From: M55B167 sp046482825 | GTDB taxonomy: Bacteria; Verrucomicrobiota; Kiritimatiellia; RFP12; UBA1067 | Direction: 5' to 3' | NCBI GenBank assembly: GCA_046482825.1 | Contig: JAWOEI010000024.1 | Coordinates: 1-51,178 of the forward strand | Length of the DNA stretch: 51,178 bases | Shown: positions 1 through 9,280 of the stretch, one piece after another | Numbering within the stretch: the first letter of the stretch is position 1 | How the letters are laid out: the number at the start of each line of letters is the position of its first letter | Position numbers and translations under genes: made by a program | Notes under the pieces: generated by a model | Told to the model about the DNA's origin: nothing | The model's database searches: none | The model's input: the letters and a program-made list of their open reading frames with translations, nothing else

Positions 1-1460
1 TCATTTTCATTCTCTATTGCCATTGACATCATACTGGGACGTGCACGTATCTGAAGTTCCGCATCAAGTTTAAAGGCGCCGCGAGTGACCACCTGCTCGC
101 CCTCTTCAAGCCCGTCGCCTACAATAAAATAATCGCCGACACGTTTACCGAGCTGCACTTCACGTCCTTCATAAACGGGTTTATCACGCCCGGGGATTTT
201 CACATAAACAACCGCCCTTTTACCTGTTCGCAGGGCAGCAGAAGCGGGTATAACAAGCGGTGCTTCTGCAACGCTTTTGTCAACATAACCGAGCGATTCC
301 GCAGTCACAAGAGGCATTCCGCACACATCGCATATTCCCGGTTCATCCTTTATCACCTCCGGATGCATCGGACTTATCCACTTTCCGGCCAGATCTGGAT
401 TCATCACACGGCCTCCCGCCGCGATTTTCGGCCGTGCGACAGCACTCACAAACATCCCCGGCTTTAATTTTCCGCTGGAATTATCCACCACAACTCTGAT
501 TTTAACAGTCCGGGTCGCCGGGGTTATTACCGGATCAATAAAAGAAATATCGCCACTGAACACCTCTCCCGGATAAGCCTCGGTCGTGAACTCAACCTTG
601 CCTCCGTATTTTATCCAGCTGATATCGCTTTCATAGGCATCCAGCTTAATCCATACCTGAGAAAGGTCAGCTATAGTATATATCCGTGTGCCCGTCTTTA
701 CATACATACCTTCAGTGGCGCGTTTATCAATCACAATGCCGTTGGCAGGAGCATAAATTGTTATATGATCACCCTTACTGGCACCATTTTCCAGATCCTA
801 AATCTGTTTTTCACTCAAACCGAGAAGGCGCAGTTTCTCCCGGGCTGATTCAACGGTTGACGCCGCGGTTCTGCGAACAACATCGGACTCGCTTTTCCTG
901 AGCGTTTCCAGCATCTTTTTCGCCTGAATAAGTTCCTCCCCGGCCACCAGCAGGTCAGGACTGTATATCTCGACCATATGGTCCCCTTTCTTTACGGGAA
1001 TACCGGTATAGTTGACATAAAGTCTGTCAAGCCGCCCCGGAACCCAAGCCGAAATGTGCGACACCCGGGTCTCATCAAAATCAACTTTGCCTGACATACG
1101 CACCTCGGCTGAGACGAAACGTCGCACAACAAGAGAGGTTTCAATATCCATCAGACGGGCAGCGTAATCACCTACCTCAATAACCCGTCCCGAATCATTA
1201 TCAGTACTGTTGTTCTCAAGAGGAATCAGGTCCATAAAGCAAATCGGACACTTACCCGGTTTAGGAAGCTTTATATCGGGATGCATCGAACAGGTCCAAA
1301 GTTTCGACGGGGAATCACTCTGCTTTGCATCACCACTCTTAACTCTGGATACATCATCACAACCCGGAAGAGAGTACAGTAGAGCCGTCGTTGCAACGCC
1401 CAACAGAAAAACCAGGAGCATTACAACATTATTGCGCAATATGTCTTTAAAAATTTTCAT
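1..1460 (-). pseudogene. CusB-like metal efflux adaptor, interrupted by an in-frame amber codon, 3' end off window
   Basis: This is a periplasmic membrane-fusion protein of an RND metal exporter (CusB type), linking the inner-membrane pump to the outer-membrane channel. ATG at 1458-1460 follows GGAGAGAG. The N-terminus has a signal/anchor segment (residues 13-32), then a heavy-metal-binding motif CSMHP...CPICFMDL, then the HlyD-like barrel and hairpin. Codon 221 is TAG (798-800). Reading continues past it without frame change and gives the rest of the family: a lipoyl/barrel part (ITIYAPANG, YTIADLSQVWI, AYPGEVFSG) and a second metal motif SPMHP...CDVCGMPL, to the window edge. The family normally has Glu around this point, one base from TAG. 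TAG ends cysK and the sigma gene here, so recoding is unlikely. It is either a recent nonsense mutation, a strain variant or an assembly error. It lies downstream of the TolC-like gene in the same operon. Confidence 0.75.
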
Positions 1461-1615
1461 CGCTCTCTCCTGATGCTATCAGCGTGTTCCACCTGATTGG
1501 ACTCAGCAGTCTTTTCAAGCGGCCTGTTAACTGAAGCGCCCTTCAACAGCACAACCCCTGCCGCGCTGTTTCAAAACACAGCTTCACCTGCAACTGTCGC
1601 TAAAATAAAAAACAG

Positions 1616-2989
1616 TCATCTGATTTTCCCGTTTTGTTTGACAGATGTTGAGAAACCGGTGACTAATGACTGTATCTCCGCCTTTCGCTGATAGGCATTG
1701 GCGATATAGCGTGCTGCTTCAAGCTGAAATTCCAGCAGGGTTCTTTCCGCTATAAGTAGCTCTGCAATAGCGACACTGCCTGTCTCAAATTCCTTCATAA
1801 GCAGATCTATGGCCTGTTGAGCCTTGGGCACCAGCGTATTTTCATAAAGAGTCTTTTTACGCAAAGAATTACGATAGTGATAAAGTTGCCGATCCAGTTC
1901 AGACAAAAGTTTCAGCCGCATATCATCAATCCGCTTATCCACACTTTCAAGCTCCTTCGCAGCCTCCAGTCGATTGGCATTCAGGCTTTTTCTCCATATA
2001 GGAAGATTTATGGAAACCAGAGCAAGTGCGGGGTCATCTCCCTCATCGGTGTCGATATACGACATACCAAAAGTAAAATCAGGATAATACTGCTTATCAG
2101 CCAGTTTCAGCGAAAACTCAGCACGCTGTTTCATACGGCGTAATTTTTCAATCGCGGGATTTGTACTGACAAGTCTCTGCTTCATAACCGAGGCATCCGG
2201 TAATTTCTCTGCTGCGGCAGTCACTACGGGTTCAGGCATAATTTTCGTGGTTTCCTTTCCCAAAGCGGAACAAATCGCAGAGGACAGAGGAAACTTCAGT
2301 TCCTCCAACTCCCTGATACGGTCTTCGATTCTGCTCTGCTCCATCTGTATCTGCACAAGAGCACTCTGTGACAGTTTACCGTTACGGAATCTCACCTTGG
2401 CCACCGACTCCATCAGACGGAGCAAAGCACTGTGCTCTTTATTGATTCTCAACGCATCATATACCCAGCAATACTCATAGTAAGTCTTTTCCAGATCCTT
2501 TATTACCCGTTGTCCGGCATTTTCATACTCGCTGAAAGCCGCCTCAGCTTCCTTAACCGCCATTTTTTCTTTTAATGAAAGCTTTCCGAACCACGGAATT
2601 GTCTGAGATATTCCTATTTTCTGATCCTGCGGGCCGGTTTTGGTCCGCACCGGCTCTAAAAAATATCCGTAATTCAATTTGGGATCAGGCAGAGCAGCAG
2701 CCTGAGGCGCCTTATTTTCAGCCGCATTCCATTTTGCATACAGACTCTGAAGTTCCCTATTATTCGCTACAGCTAAATGTTTCAATTTATCCAGAGTTAA
2801 TCCGGAAAGAAATATATTTGATAAATCCCTGTTTTTTTGCTCATTTTGCTGGAGACATGCATTATGAGCATCATTTTGCCGTGCCGTTTCGTTGCCATCA
2901 CTGTACACACATCCGGACAAAACCGCCATCAGGCACACCGATATTAATAAACAATATGTTGTTGCAGTATGTCTGCCTAAAAGAACCAT
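1616..2989 (-). CDS. TolC/CusC-like outer-membrane efflux lipoprotein
   Basis: This is the outer-membrane channel of a tripartite metal efflux system. ATG at 2989 is chosen because GAGG lies seven bases upstream and the peptide then begins with a clean lipoprotein signal (hydrophobic stretch ending LSGC, lipobox Cys around residue 27). An upstream in-frame ATG at 3022 would overlap the operator. The 457-residue protein is largely alpha-helical with the two-fold repeat of the outer membrane efflux protein family; the LPDPKLNYGYF and PDFTFGMSY stretches are typical of the copper/silver group. It is followed by the CusB-like gene 155 bases downstream on the same strand, so the two form an operon. 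The RND pump gene itself would be beyond the left edge. The family is clear; the metal is inferred from the neighbour. Confidence 0.85.
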   Translation of the reverse strand: MVLLGRHTATTYCLLISVCLMAVLSGCVYSDGNETARQNDAHNACLQQNEQKNRDLSNIFLSGLTLDKLKHLAVANNRELQSLYAKWNAAENKAPQAAALPDPKLNYGYFLEPVRTKTGPQDQKIGISQTIPWFGKLSLKEKMAVKEAEAAFSEYENAGQRVIKDLEKTYYEYCWVYDALRINKEHSALLRLMESVAKVRFRNGKLSQSALVQIQMEQSRIEDRIRELEELKFPLSSAICSALGKETTKIMPEPVVTAAAEKLPDASVMKQRLVSTNPAIEKLRRMKQRAEFSLKLADKQYYPDFTFGMSYIDTDEGDDPALALVSINLPIWRKSLNANRLEAAKELESVDKRIDDMRLKLLSELDRQLYHYRNSLRKKTLYENTLVPKAQQAIDLLMKEFETGSVAIAELLIAERTLLEFQLEAARYIANAYQRKAEIQSLVTGFSTSVKQNGKIR

Positions 2990-3026
2990 TTTGCTATCCT
3001 CAAATCCAATACATATCAGCATAAAA

Positions 3027-3072
3027 GTACCACCTTGTGGTACATATTACACTTACAATATCTGCATGTAAA
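3027..3072 (-). promoter_or_regulatory. Promoter with abutting palindromic operator for the efflux operon
   Basis: On the minus strand, a -35 TTTACA (3067-3072) and a -10 TAATAT (3044-3049) are separated by 17 bases. Immediately downstream of the -10 lies a perfect inverted repeat, GTACCAC-CTT-GTGGTAC (3027-3043), covering the predicted start site. A repressor bound there would block initiation. Which regulator binds is unknown; no regulator gene is adjacent. Confidence 0.65.
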
Positions 3073-3227
3073 GAGAAGACCTGACAGGAAATAAATGGTC
3101 AATTGACGAAATAACCGCACAAACCGATTTTCGGAGGAATGCTCGGGGCGAAGAACAGCGATATACCCCGAGTCTGAAGGATCAAACCCCGCTCCCGTAA
3201 ACCTGTACTACAGTATGCCGAAAATGC

Positions 3228-5225
3228 TCAGATAGATTCCGGCACAAGGCGGGCGGTCCAGCCACCGCCGGGCGCCATTTTAATTTTAAGTTTTGTCCCG
3301 CCGCTGATTGTTTGGAATGAGTGGGTGTAATCAGTTGCGTCACGGTCGGCATTGATACCGTCAGCGAATATTTCAGCGCGATATTTTCCTTCAATAAAGC
3401 TCAGATCAAGAGTCAGCTCCCGCGCTTCCCAATTACTGATGGCGGAGACATACCAGACATTGCCTTTACGGCGAGCGATGGCGGCATAAGCATCCACATC
3501 ACCGGCCAAACCGATAGTCTCATCCCAGACAGTCGGCACCTTTACCATAAAATCCGTACACTCCTGATTGCGCATATATAGAGTAGGGCTATCACAGAGC
3601 ATTTGCAGGGGTGCCTCAAAAAGCGACATGAGTGCAAGCTGATGCACACGTGTACCCTGAGATGAAGGCTGAGAAAAATTCGGAGTAAAACCTTTTTTTG
3701 TCTGATTCCTCATAGAACCGGGAGTATAATCAAGTGGACCGGCCACCATGCGGGTGAAAATGATTTTGCAGTCATTTGCAGGAAAATCGGATCCTTTCTC
3801 CCATTTGAGCTGTTCCAACCCGTGAACCCCCTCAAAGTTAAGGACATTAGGCCAGGTACGCTGCAGACCGGTAGGCTTAAACATTCCGTGATAATCGACA
3901 ATCAACTTGTACTCAGCTGCAATGGCAGCCGTTTTTTCCAGAAAATTCACAACAAACTGATCGTCTCTGTCCATAAAATCTATCTTGAACCCGACAGCCC
4001 CCATATCAGCATAGCGTTTAAAGACCTCATGCTGACGGCCAACCAGCTGTGGCCATGAACACCAGAGAATAATCCCGACACCGCGTTCGGCGGCATATCT
4101 GATGAGATGAGGCACATCCACATCAGGGTGTATCTCCATTATCTTCAGTTTAACAGACCAGCCTTCGTCAAAGATTACGTATTCAATATTGTTTTTCTCT
4201 GCGAAATCAATATAGTACTCGTAAGTTGCGGTGTTGCAGCCGGCGCGGAAGTCAACCCCGGAAACATTCCATTTATTCCACCAGTCCCAGGCAACCTTGC
4301 CGGGCTTGACCCATGAAAACCCGTCAGGTTTGTCATGGGGAGTCGCGAGGGCATAAACAATATCCGATTCAACCAGTTCTGCAGGCTGATCGGCCATTAT
4401 AAAAACGCGCCAGGGATACTCACGGGTTCCCTTTGTCTGAGCCAGCCAGGGTTCTCTCTCTTTGATTCTGATCTGACGCTGATTGTTCACCTCAGATTCA
4501 TGAACGGGATATTTCGCCATCCATGGAGACAGCTTTGTTTTATCACCGCCTTTTCGATAGAGGTTCCATCCGGGATAATCCAGCAGATCGGATTCCGTTA
4601 CACACATGCACACACCGTCTTTATACTCAAGAAGAAGCGGCAGATATATCAGCCTTGTTTTATCTGCAGCGATATCGGAAACCGTCGTCTTTTCATATAT
4701 CGACTCCCAGCTGTTCTGAAGTTTATCCTGTTTCGGGTCGTCCCTGTTTCCCCAGTTATAACCGACGTAGGCAGTCAGATCAGGGTAAGGAAAAGCAATC
4801 GAAGCGTTTTCATCCATAACCTTTACGGGGCCGCCAAATGCAGTGGCGAAACGATAGGCCACACCATCATTAAAGGCACGAAAAACAACCTTATAATTAC
4901 CGGCAAAAGAAACTGTCAGTTCATTACCGTTTCCGTTTATTTCAGACTTTTTATAAATGGGGGTTTTAATCACACTTTTAACAGCACGTTTACGGCTGTC
5001 GATAACCTCGGGGTTGACACCCAGTGTACCCTTGCCTTCAATCGTCATACCTATAGCCGCAGGAACAACCCGTGTTATTCCATTTCTGAGAACAGAGTAC
5101 TGCAGTTCATCTCCGACAAACAGTTGAATTTCGTTTTTTCCATCCGGCGATTTAACCGAAAATGTCTCAGCATTCAGCATTAACACAGGAATCAATGCCA
5201 GCAGGCAAAGGGCAATATATTTCAT
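3228..5225 (-). CDS. Glycoside hydrolase family 97, probably a retaining alpha-galactosidase-type enzyme
   Basis: This is a secreted or periplasmic alpha-glycosidase, 665 residues. The ATG at 5225 has GGAG eight bases upstream and opens a signal peptide (KYIALCLLALIPVLMLNA, likely cut before ETF). The N-terminal beta-sandwich (about 20-280) begins with SVKSPDGKNEIQL, as in GH97. The catalytic barrel (about 290-560) has VIFDEGWS, ILWCSWPQL and GFKIDFMDRDDQ. The Asp of KIDFM is residue 416, matching in position and context the nucleophile of retaining GH97 enzymes such as BtGH97b; inverting SusB-type enzymes lack it. I therefore infer a retaining mechanism. A small C-terminal beta domain closes the protein. 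It has its own likely promoter; the next gene on this strand upstream is a YrbL-like gene. The family is secure, the exact substrate is not. Confidence 0.9.
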   Translation of the reverse strand: MKYIALCLLALIPVLMLNAETFSVKSPDGKNEIQLFVGDELQYSVLRNGITRVVPAAIGMTIEGKGTLGVNPEVIDSRKRAVKSVIKTPIYKKSEINGNGNELTVSFAGNYKVVFRAFNDGVAYRFATAFGGPVKVMDENASIAFPYPDLTAYVGYNWGNRDDPKQDKLQNSWESIYEKTTVSDIAADKTRLIYLPLLLEYKDGVCMCVTESDLLDYPGWNLYRKGGDKTKLSPWMAKYPVHESEVNNQRQIRIKEREPWLAQTKGTREYPWRVFIMADQPAELVESDIVYALATPHDKPDGFSWVKPGKVAWDWWNKWNVSGVDFRAGCNTATYEYYIDFAEKNNIEYVIFDEGWSVKLKIMEIHPDVDVPHLIRYAAERGVGIILWCSWPQLVGRQHEVFKRYADMGAVGFKIDFMDRDDQFVVNFLEKTAAIAAEYKLIVDYHGMFKPTGLQRTWPNVLNFEGVHGLEQLKWEKGSDFPANDCKIIFTRMVAGPLDYTPGSMRNQTKKGFTPNFSQPSSQGTRVHQLALMSLFEAPLQMLCDSPTLYMRNQECTDFMVKVPTVWDETIGLAGDVDAYAAIARRKGNVWYVSAISNWEARELTLDLSFIEGKYRAEIFADGINADRDATDYTHSFQTISGGTKLKIKMAPGGGWTARLVPESI

Positions 5226-5248
5226 AGTTTTCTCCAAGTTCCTCTTTG

Positions 5249-5278
5249 ATTATAACATCATGAAAAGTGATTAAAGAA
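5249..5278 (-). promoter_or_regulatory. Probable promoter of the GH97 gene
   Basis: On the minus strand there is a perfect -10 TATAAT (5249-5254) with a weak -35 TTCTTT (5273-5278) 18 bases upstream. It lies in the 63-base gap between the YrbL-like gene and the GH97 start, so GH97 can be transcribed on its own. Confidence 0.4.
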
Positions 5279-5288
5279 AATCCAACTG

Positions 5289-5933
5289 TCAACCTAAAGC
5301 CGGTATTTTCCAAATGTTGTTACCGATGATTCTATCAAGCCGATTTTTAAACCGGTTGAACTTGCGTTGAATCTTCAACCGTCCGACAGCAGGTATAAAG
5401 TTTGATACAGGAATGAATTCAGAGTTGCCCAAGCCATCGACAATTACCAGATTAATTTTATCATCAACGTAGCGAACCATTATATTAAAGCAACGCATGT
5501 CACGGGTAATAATGATATTTTCATACAGGAATCCGAACAAATCATCCAGAGCCTTCATTATTTCAGGTGTAAATCCATTCGCGTGCAAATATTTTTCCAG
5601 CGACAGGGCCTCCCCTTCTTTCCACCCGGAGCAGACGTACTCCAGACAGAGAGCCTGTCCCAGATCGGTATCCACCATGCCGTAACACTTCGGAAAATGA
5701 CGGGAAGCATTTTTTTTCTTTTCAAGCAACCGCAGAGCCTTCAGCTCCTGCTGGTTATCGTCAAAACAGCGTACAGAACGAAATCTCTTGTAGAACGGTG
5801 CAATACGTCTTTTCAGCTCCGCTCTTTTCCACGGCTTGATGATCTTCAGAACCTTGCCCGGATCATCCGGGTGTATATAACAAACCCTGTTAGCACCCTG
5901 ATCCAACCACTTTATATGTTTCAATTCTATCAT
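5289..5933 (-). CDS. YrbL-family (PhoP network) kinase-fold protein
   Basis: The 214-residue protein matches the YrbL family. It opens with a small N-lobe (GANRVCYIHPDDPGKVLKI, with Lys in the VLKI position), followed by a helical basic stretch, then LEYV and the C-lobe motif ITRDMRCFNIMV. The last resembles the kinase catalytic loop and is followed by IVDGLGN in place of DFG. Similar small kinase-fold proteins phosphorylate sugars or cell-envelope components in some bacteria; for YrbL itself no reaction is established. It stands alone between GH97 and a barrel protein on the same strand, so I draw no functional link. The ATG at 5933 is the only good start. Confidence 0.75.
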   Translation of the reverse strand: MIELKHIKWLDQGANRVCYIHPDDPGKVLKIIKPWKRAELKRRIAPFYKRFRSVRCFDDNQQELKALRLLEKKKNASRHFPKCYGMVDTDLGQALCLEYVCSGWKEGEALSLEKYLHANGFTPEIMKALDDLFGFLYENIIITRDMRCFNIMVRYVDDKINLVIVDGLGNSEFIPVSNFIPAVGRLKIQRKFNRFKNRLDRIIGNNIWKIPALG

Positions 5934-6023
5934 TTAAACAAAACCGGAATAAAGACTCGTTTAACAAATAATATATAAAAGATAAGGATGCGGGTCAATC
6001 ATGATATAAAAAACTTTCAGATC

Positions 6024-6049
6024 TGTAATGCTACATTCGCAGCATTACA
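6024..6049 (-). terminator. Hairpin terminator after the barrel protein gene
   Basis: A perfect nine-base stem, TGTAATGCT / AGCATTACA with an eight-base loop, lies 80 bases past the stop of the gene at 6131-6859. In minus-strand reading it is followed after about ten bases by TTTTTT. Spacing is longer than ideal for an intrinsic terminator. Confidence 0.45.
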
Positions 6050-6130
6050 AATTTCAGCGGCTCAGAACACGTATTCAGGATTAACGGCGTCACTATATGG
6101 CGAACTTACTCTTAACAATACTTTTTTTCA

Positions 6131-6859
6131 TCAGAAAGATGCGCAGAAACCAACTGAAAACCAGGTTTCATCACCCCCGCCATCCTTACGCACATCATGA
6201 TTGGCAATAGAGTGATTGGCGGTGCCGACCAGTTCCAGATTCTCTGACAGAGACAGGTGAGCGCAACTTCCGAACTGGAAGTTGTTGAACCCGTCGTAAT
6301 GATCAGATGCATATCCCAGATCAAAGGCCTGCATGACATATGGCCCAACGTAAAGGCGATTATCAAAGAATTTCAGCGGAGTTGTCAGCGATGCCTCAAT
6401 GAAACTGCCGCCGTCACCTCCCTGTGCCTCGGTAGAGTAAACGTAGTCAACAGCAGGAACAAACCAGTCCGCGACATTCCAAGCCGCACCGGCACAAAGT
6501 TCATTGTCATATTCATCATCCTTCATGAACTCAAGACGGTTGTAACCGCCGTAAAAATCCAACTGACCAAGTTCAAAACAGTATTCCGCAAAGAGATTCA
6601 ATTCATCATAAGAAACTGTATCAGCGATACCGTACCAGGTTCCGACTGAAAAATCTTTATAAGCAACTGATGCTTCGACTGTGCCCATGCCTCCGTCATC
6701 AAGGTTGTCCCGTCCCTCGGATACATATCTGCTATGCCACATCACAGCAGCAAAAGACTCGCATGAGCTCTTTTTTTTAAAAGTCTCTGCCTGAGAAAAA
6801 AGCGAAAAAAAGGCAGTTAGTAAAATATATCCTGACAAATTCGTTCTGCACATCGTCAT
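6131..6859 (-). CDS. Putative outer-membrane beta-barrel protein
   Basis: A 242-residue exported protein. ATG at 6859 follows GGAGG by eight bases. An N-terminal signal peptide (LSGYILLTAFFSLFSQAE) precedes a mature part of alternating hydrophobic/polar strands rich in aromatics and Gly (FSVGTWYGI, LDFYGGYNRLEF, LYVGPYVMQAFDLGY). It ends in a terminal Phe (WFSVGFCASF), the usual outer-membrane barrel ending. The size suggests an 8-10 strand barrel. Function is unknown; it could be a small porin or structural barrel. It is transcribed from its own strong promoter, divergently from the KS-CLF gene. Confidence 0.7.
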   Translation of the reverse strand: MTMCRTNLSGYILLTAFFSLFSQAETFKKKSSCESFAAVMWHSRYVSEGRDNLDDGGMGTVEASVAYKDFSVGTWYGIADTVSYDELNLFAEYCFELGQLDFYGGYNRLEFMKDDEYDNELCAGAAWNVADWFVPAVDYVYSTEAQGGDGGSFIEASLTTPLKFFDNRLYVGPYVMQAFDLGYASDHYDGFNNFQFGSCAHLSLSENLELVGTANHSIANHDVRKDGGGDETWFSVGFCASF

Positions 6860-6904
6860 CTTTCAAACCTCCGATTAAAATTTGTGTTTCAGAAAAGAAG
6901 ACAA

Positions 6905-6933
6905 ATGTTAGCCAAACCTAACTTTTTTGTCAA
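6905..6933 (-). promoter_or_regulatory. Sigma-70-type promoter of the barrel protein gene
   Basis: On the minus strand a consensus -35 TTGACA (6928-6933) and -10 TAACAT (6905-6910) are separated by exactly 17 bases, about 45 bases upstream of the start codon at 6859. Confidence 0.7.
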
Positions 6934-7125
6934 TGCCAAATACATAAAACTTAATTTCTTGTAAATATTCCGCTTTTACAGTATCTTTTTTTGATAAGTA
7001 AGAGGGTATTGTGCGGTTTTCACCCGCAACCGTATGCTTATATGCAGCATTGCAAGTGCCTGCCGAAGGACACAGGTGAAAGCCACGTATGTGAATCTGA
7101 TTTTCAAGCCGGAGGATATAATAAT
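6934..7125 (+). other. Leader region upstream of the KS-CLF gene
   Basis: About 190 bases between the divergent promoter and the KS-CLF start. It holds several short complementary segments (GCGG/CCGC near 7013-7030; CCTG/CAGG near 7063-7077) and a good ribosome site, GGAGG at 7111-7115. The reading frame is open through it, but the encoded 45 residues have no likeness to the family. I compared it mentally with cobalamin, c-di-GMP and TPP riboswitch cores and found no convincing match. Confidence 0.35.
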
Positions 7126-9243
7126 ATGAACAGATCAATCGCCATAACAGGCATGGGGGCTGTCACACCATACGGCAGCGGAGTGGATACTCTCTGGAAA
7201 TCACTGCTTAAGAAGAAAAGCGCCATATCGGAGATGGACCTTTTTGATCTCGGCGGCATATCCTGCACCAAAGCGGGGATTATCAGGGATTTCACAGCTC
7301 CCCCCGGTTTTGAAGAGGCGCCCCGCGCCACCGCATTCGCAGCCACAGCCTGTATAGAGGCCCTTAAGCAGGCCGGTATTTATAATAAAAAAGAAGAGCT
7401 GAAGCAGACCACCCTGATCACCGCATCGAATTTCGGCAACATCGACCAGGGTGAATCTGCCCTGATTCCCCCTGATCATCCGGATTACAAGCCGGAAAAA
7501 TCGATCAACTGCGCACATTTCAATACAGCCGATATACTGGCTGAAAAACTTGATATAAGGGGATTGCGTTTATCTCTTTCGCTCTCATGTTCTTCAGGTG
7601 CCTCGGCTGCGGTAACTGCGGCGAATCTTATAGCTAACGGACATGCGGAAAGGATTTTGCTTGTAGGCTATGATGCGCTCTCACGCTTTTCCTGGAGCGG
7701 GTTATGCGCCTTACGCACCATGACCAAAGAGATTGTGAGTCCTTTCGACAAAAACAGATCCGGCACAATCTTCACAGAGGGTGCTGCCGCACTTGTTCTG
7801 GAGTCAGACACTGATGAGGAAAAAGCCCTCGCTTATCTCACGGGCTGGGCAAGCGGTAACAACGGGCACCACATGACGGCCCCCCCGTCACGCGCTGCAG
7901 GATCTGCCTATGTCATTAGACAGGCTCTTGTTTCAGCAGATCTTTCACCGGAAAAAATCGATCATATCAACATGCACGGAACGGGAACAAAACCCAACGA
8001 CAACACAGAGGCACAGGCTGTTCACGACAGCTTCGGCGATTCGGCCGCCTCCATACCCGTCACATCCGTTAAAGGCTCACTCGGGCACATGCTGGGTGCC
8101 GCCGGATCGGCTGAGCTGATCGTATCGGTTCTTTCACTGAACAACAACCTGATTCCTCCTACAGCAAACCTGAAGGAACAGGATCCCGAATGCAATCTGA
8201 CGGTTGTGCGGGAAATATCTGAAAAAAAGATGCATCATATTCTTTCTAACTCCGCGGGATTCGGCGGCTGCAATGCCGCACTGATACTGAGCAGAACGCC
8301 TGTCACATCAAAAAAAGCTCAGAAAAAGAATCGCGTTTATATCAGCGGAATCTCATTAATAAGCGCCCTGGGATGCGATACAGAAGAAACCCGGATCGCC
8401 CTGCAGGAAAACGAAAGCGCATGTTTCCCGCTGGAACGTTTTGATATGCCGGGGTTCGAAGAAGCGCCGGATACGGGCGAAGTACACGATCTGGAGATTG
8501 AAGACTTCGGCGTTTCGAGAAAAGCCTATCTTGACGACGCCTCACGCCTGTTCCTATGTGCATGCGGCGCAGCCATAGAGGATGCCGGATACAATGCGGA
8601 ATCGCTTGCAAAAATCAATGCGGGCATCATGGCGGGAACAGCATGGGGATGTGGCAACACACAGCAGATGTTCTTTGCGGACTTCATCAACAAAGGCCCA
8701 CGCCTGGTCAAACCCTTTATCTTTCCCCACTCCTATGCAAACACGGCTGTCAGTCTGGCATCTATGGAATGGACTTTAAAGGGAGCTCACGAGAATATCA
8801 CAACATCGCACACAGCATCAGGTATAGCGTTAACGGAAGCATTTGAAAGCATAAGGAACGGTCTTTCCGAGTGCATTCTTGCTGTCGGCTGCGATGCGCT
8901 TTCGGTTACACGTCTGCAAGCGGCGCCACCATCTCCTCCCCAGGGGGAAGCCGCCGCCGCTCTGGTACTGGAAAACAACGCGGATGTCGCCAGAGCTGAA
9001 ATCTCAGGCTGCGGAATTTCGACAGACCCTGAGTCTGCCGTAGCGGCCGCGCTGGCCGATGCGGATTTAAACGGAGCTGACGTTGAAAAAGCGCATTCAG
9101 TCGAAAATCTCACCGGTGAGCTTGCCGGAGCAGCTACCATAGCTGAGATCAGCACGGCGGTTATTCGCGGTCTAAAACGACCTACCCTTATAATAACGTC
9201 CGAGGAATCCACGTCAGTCGCTATTGTCATCAGCCCGGTTTAA
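7126..9243 (+). CDS. Fused beta-ketoacyl synthase and chain-length-factor-like protein
   Basis: A 705-residue protein with two tandem thiolase-fold ketosynthase units. Unit 1 (about 4-400) starts IAITGMGAVTPYG and has the complete Cys-His-His triad: Cys155 in SLSCSSG, His284 in NMHGTGT, His321 in GSLGHMLGAAG. It should therefore condense acyl-ACP with malonyl-ACP. Unit 2 (about 410-700) restarts with VYISGISLISALGC, but the active Cys position is Thr563 (SHTASG), the second His motif is Glu (NLTGELAGAA), and the middle is shortened. It thus resembles a catalytically dead KS-beta or chain-length factor fused in cis. Start: ATG at 7126 with GGAGG 10 bases upstream; the longer in-frame ORF from 6991 is not supported. 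No ACP, ketoreductase or dehydratase gene is adjacent. The product could be an aryl-polyene-like or other specialised acyl chain; that is open. Confidence 0.85.
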   Translation: MNRSIAITGMGAVTPYGSGVDTLWKSLLKKKSAISEMDLFDLGGISCTKAGIIRDFTAPPGFEEAPRATAFAATACIEALKQAGIYNKKEELKQTTLITASNFGNIDQGESALIPPDHPDYKPEKSINCAHFNTADILAEKLDIRGLRLSLSLSCSSGASAAVTAANLIANGHAERILLVGYDALSRFSWSGLCALRTMTKEIVSPFDKNRSGTIFTEGAAALVLESDTDEEKALAYLTGWASGNNGHHMTAPPSRAAGSAYVIRQALVSADLSPEKIDHINMHGTGTKPNDNTEAQAVHDSFGDSAASIPVTSVKGSLGHMLGAAGSAELIVSVLSLNNNLIPPTANLKEQDPECNLTVVREISEKKMHHILSNSAGFGGCNAALILSRTPVTSKKAQKKNRVYISGISLISALGCDTEETRIALQENESACFPLERFDMPGFEEAPDTGEVHDLEIEDFGVSRKAYLDDASRLFLCACGAAIEDAGYNAESLAKINAGIMAGTAWGCGNTQQMFFADFINKGPRLVKPFIFPHSYANTAVSLASMEWTLKGAHENITTSHTASGIALTEAFESIRNGLSECILAVGCDALSVTRLQAAPPSPPQGEAAAALVLENNADVARAEISGCGISTDPESAVAAALADADLNGADVEKAHSVENLTGELAGAATIAEISTAVIRGLKRPTLIITSEESTSVAIVISPV

Positions 9244-9280
9244 TCAATCGCTGCCTCCCGGAATTACAAACGTAACAAAC

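Noticed and set aside
796..802. TAG recoding (suppressed amber) to explain the interrupted CusB-like gene
   Set aside because: cysK and the ECF sigma gene end with TAG at their natural family ends, so TAG terminates in this organism.
4335..5183. 282-codon plus-strand frame opposite the GH97 gene
   Set aside because: It is antisense to a gene with clear catalytic motifs and has no recognisable features of its own.
6991..7125. Possible riboswitch or N-terminal extension upstream of the KS-CLF gene
   Set aside because: No riboswitch core I know fits, and the 45 in-frame residues have no family likeness while GGAGG marks ATG 7126.
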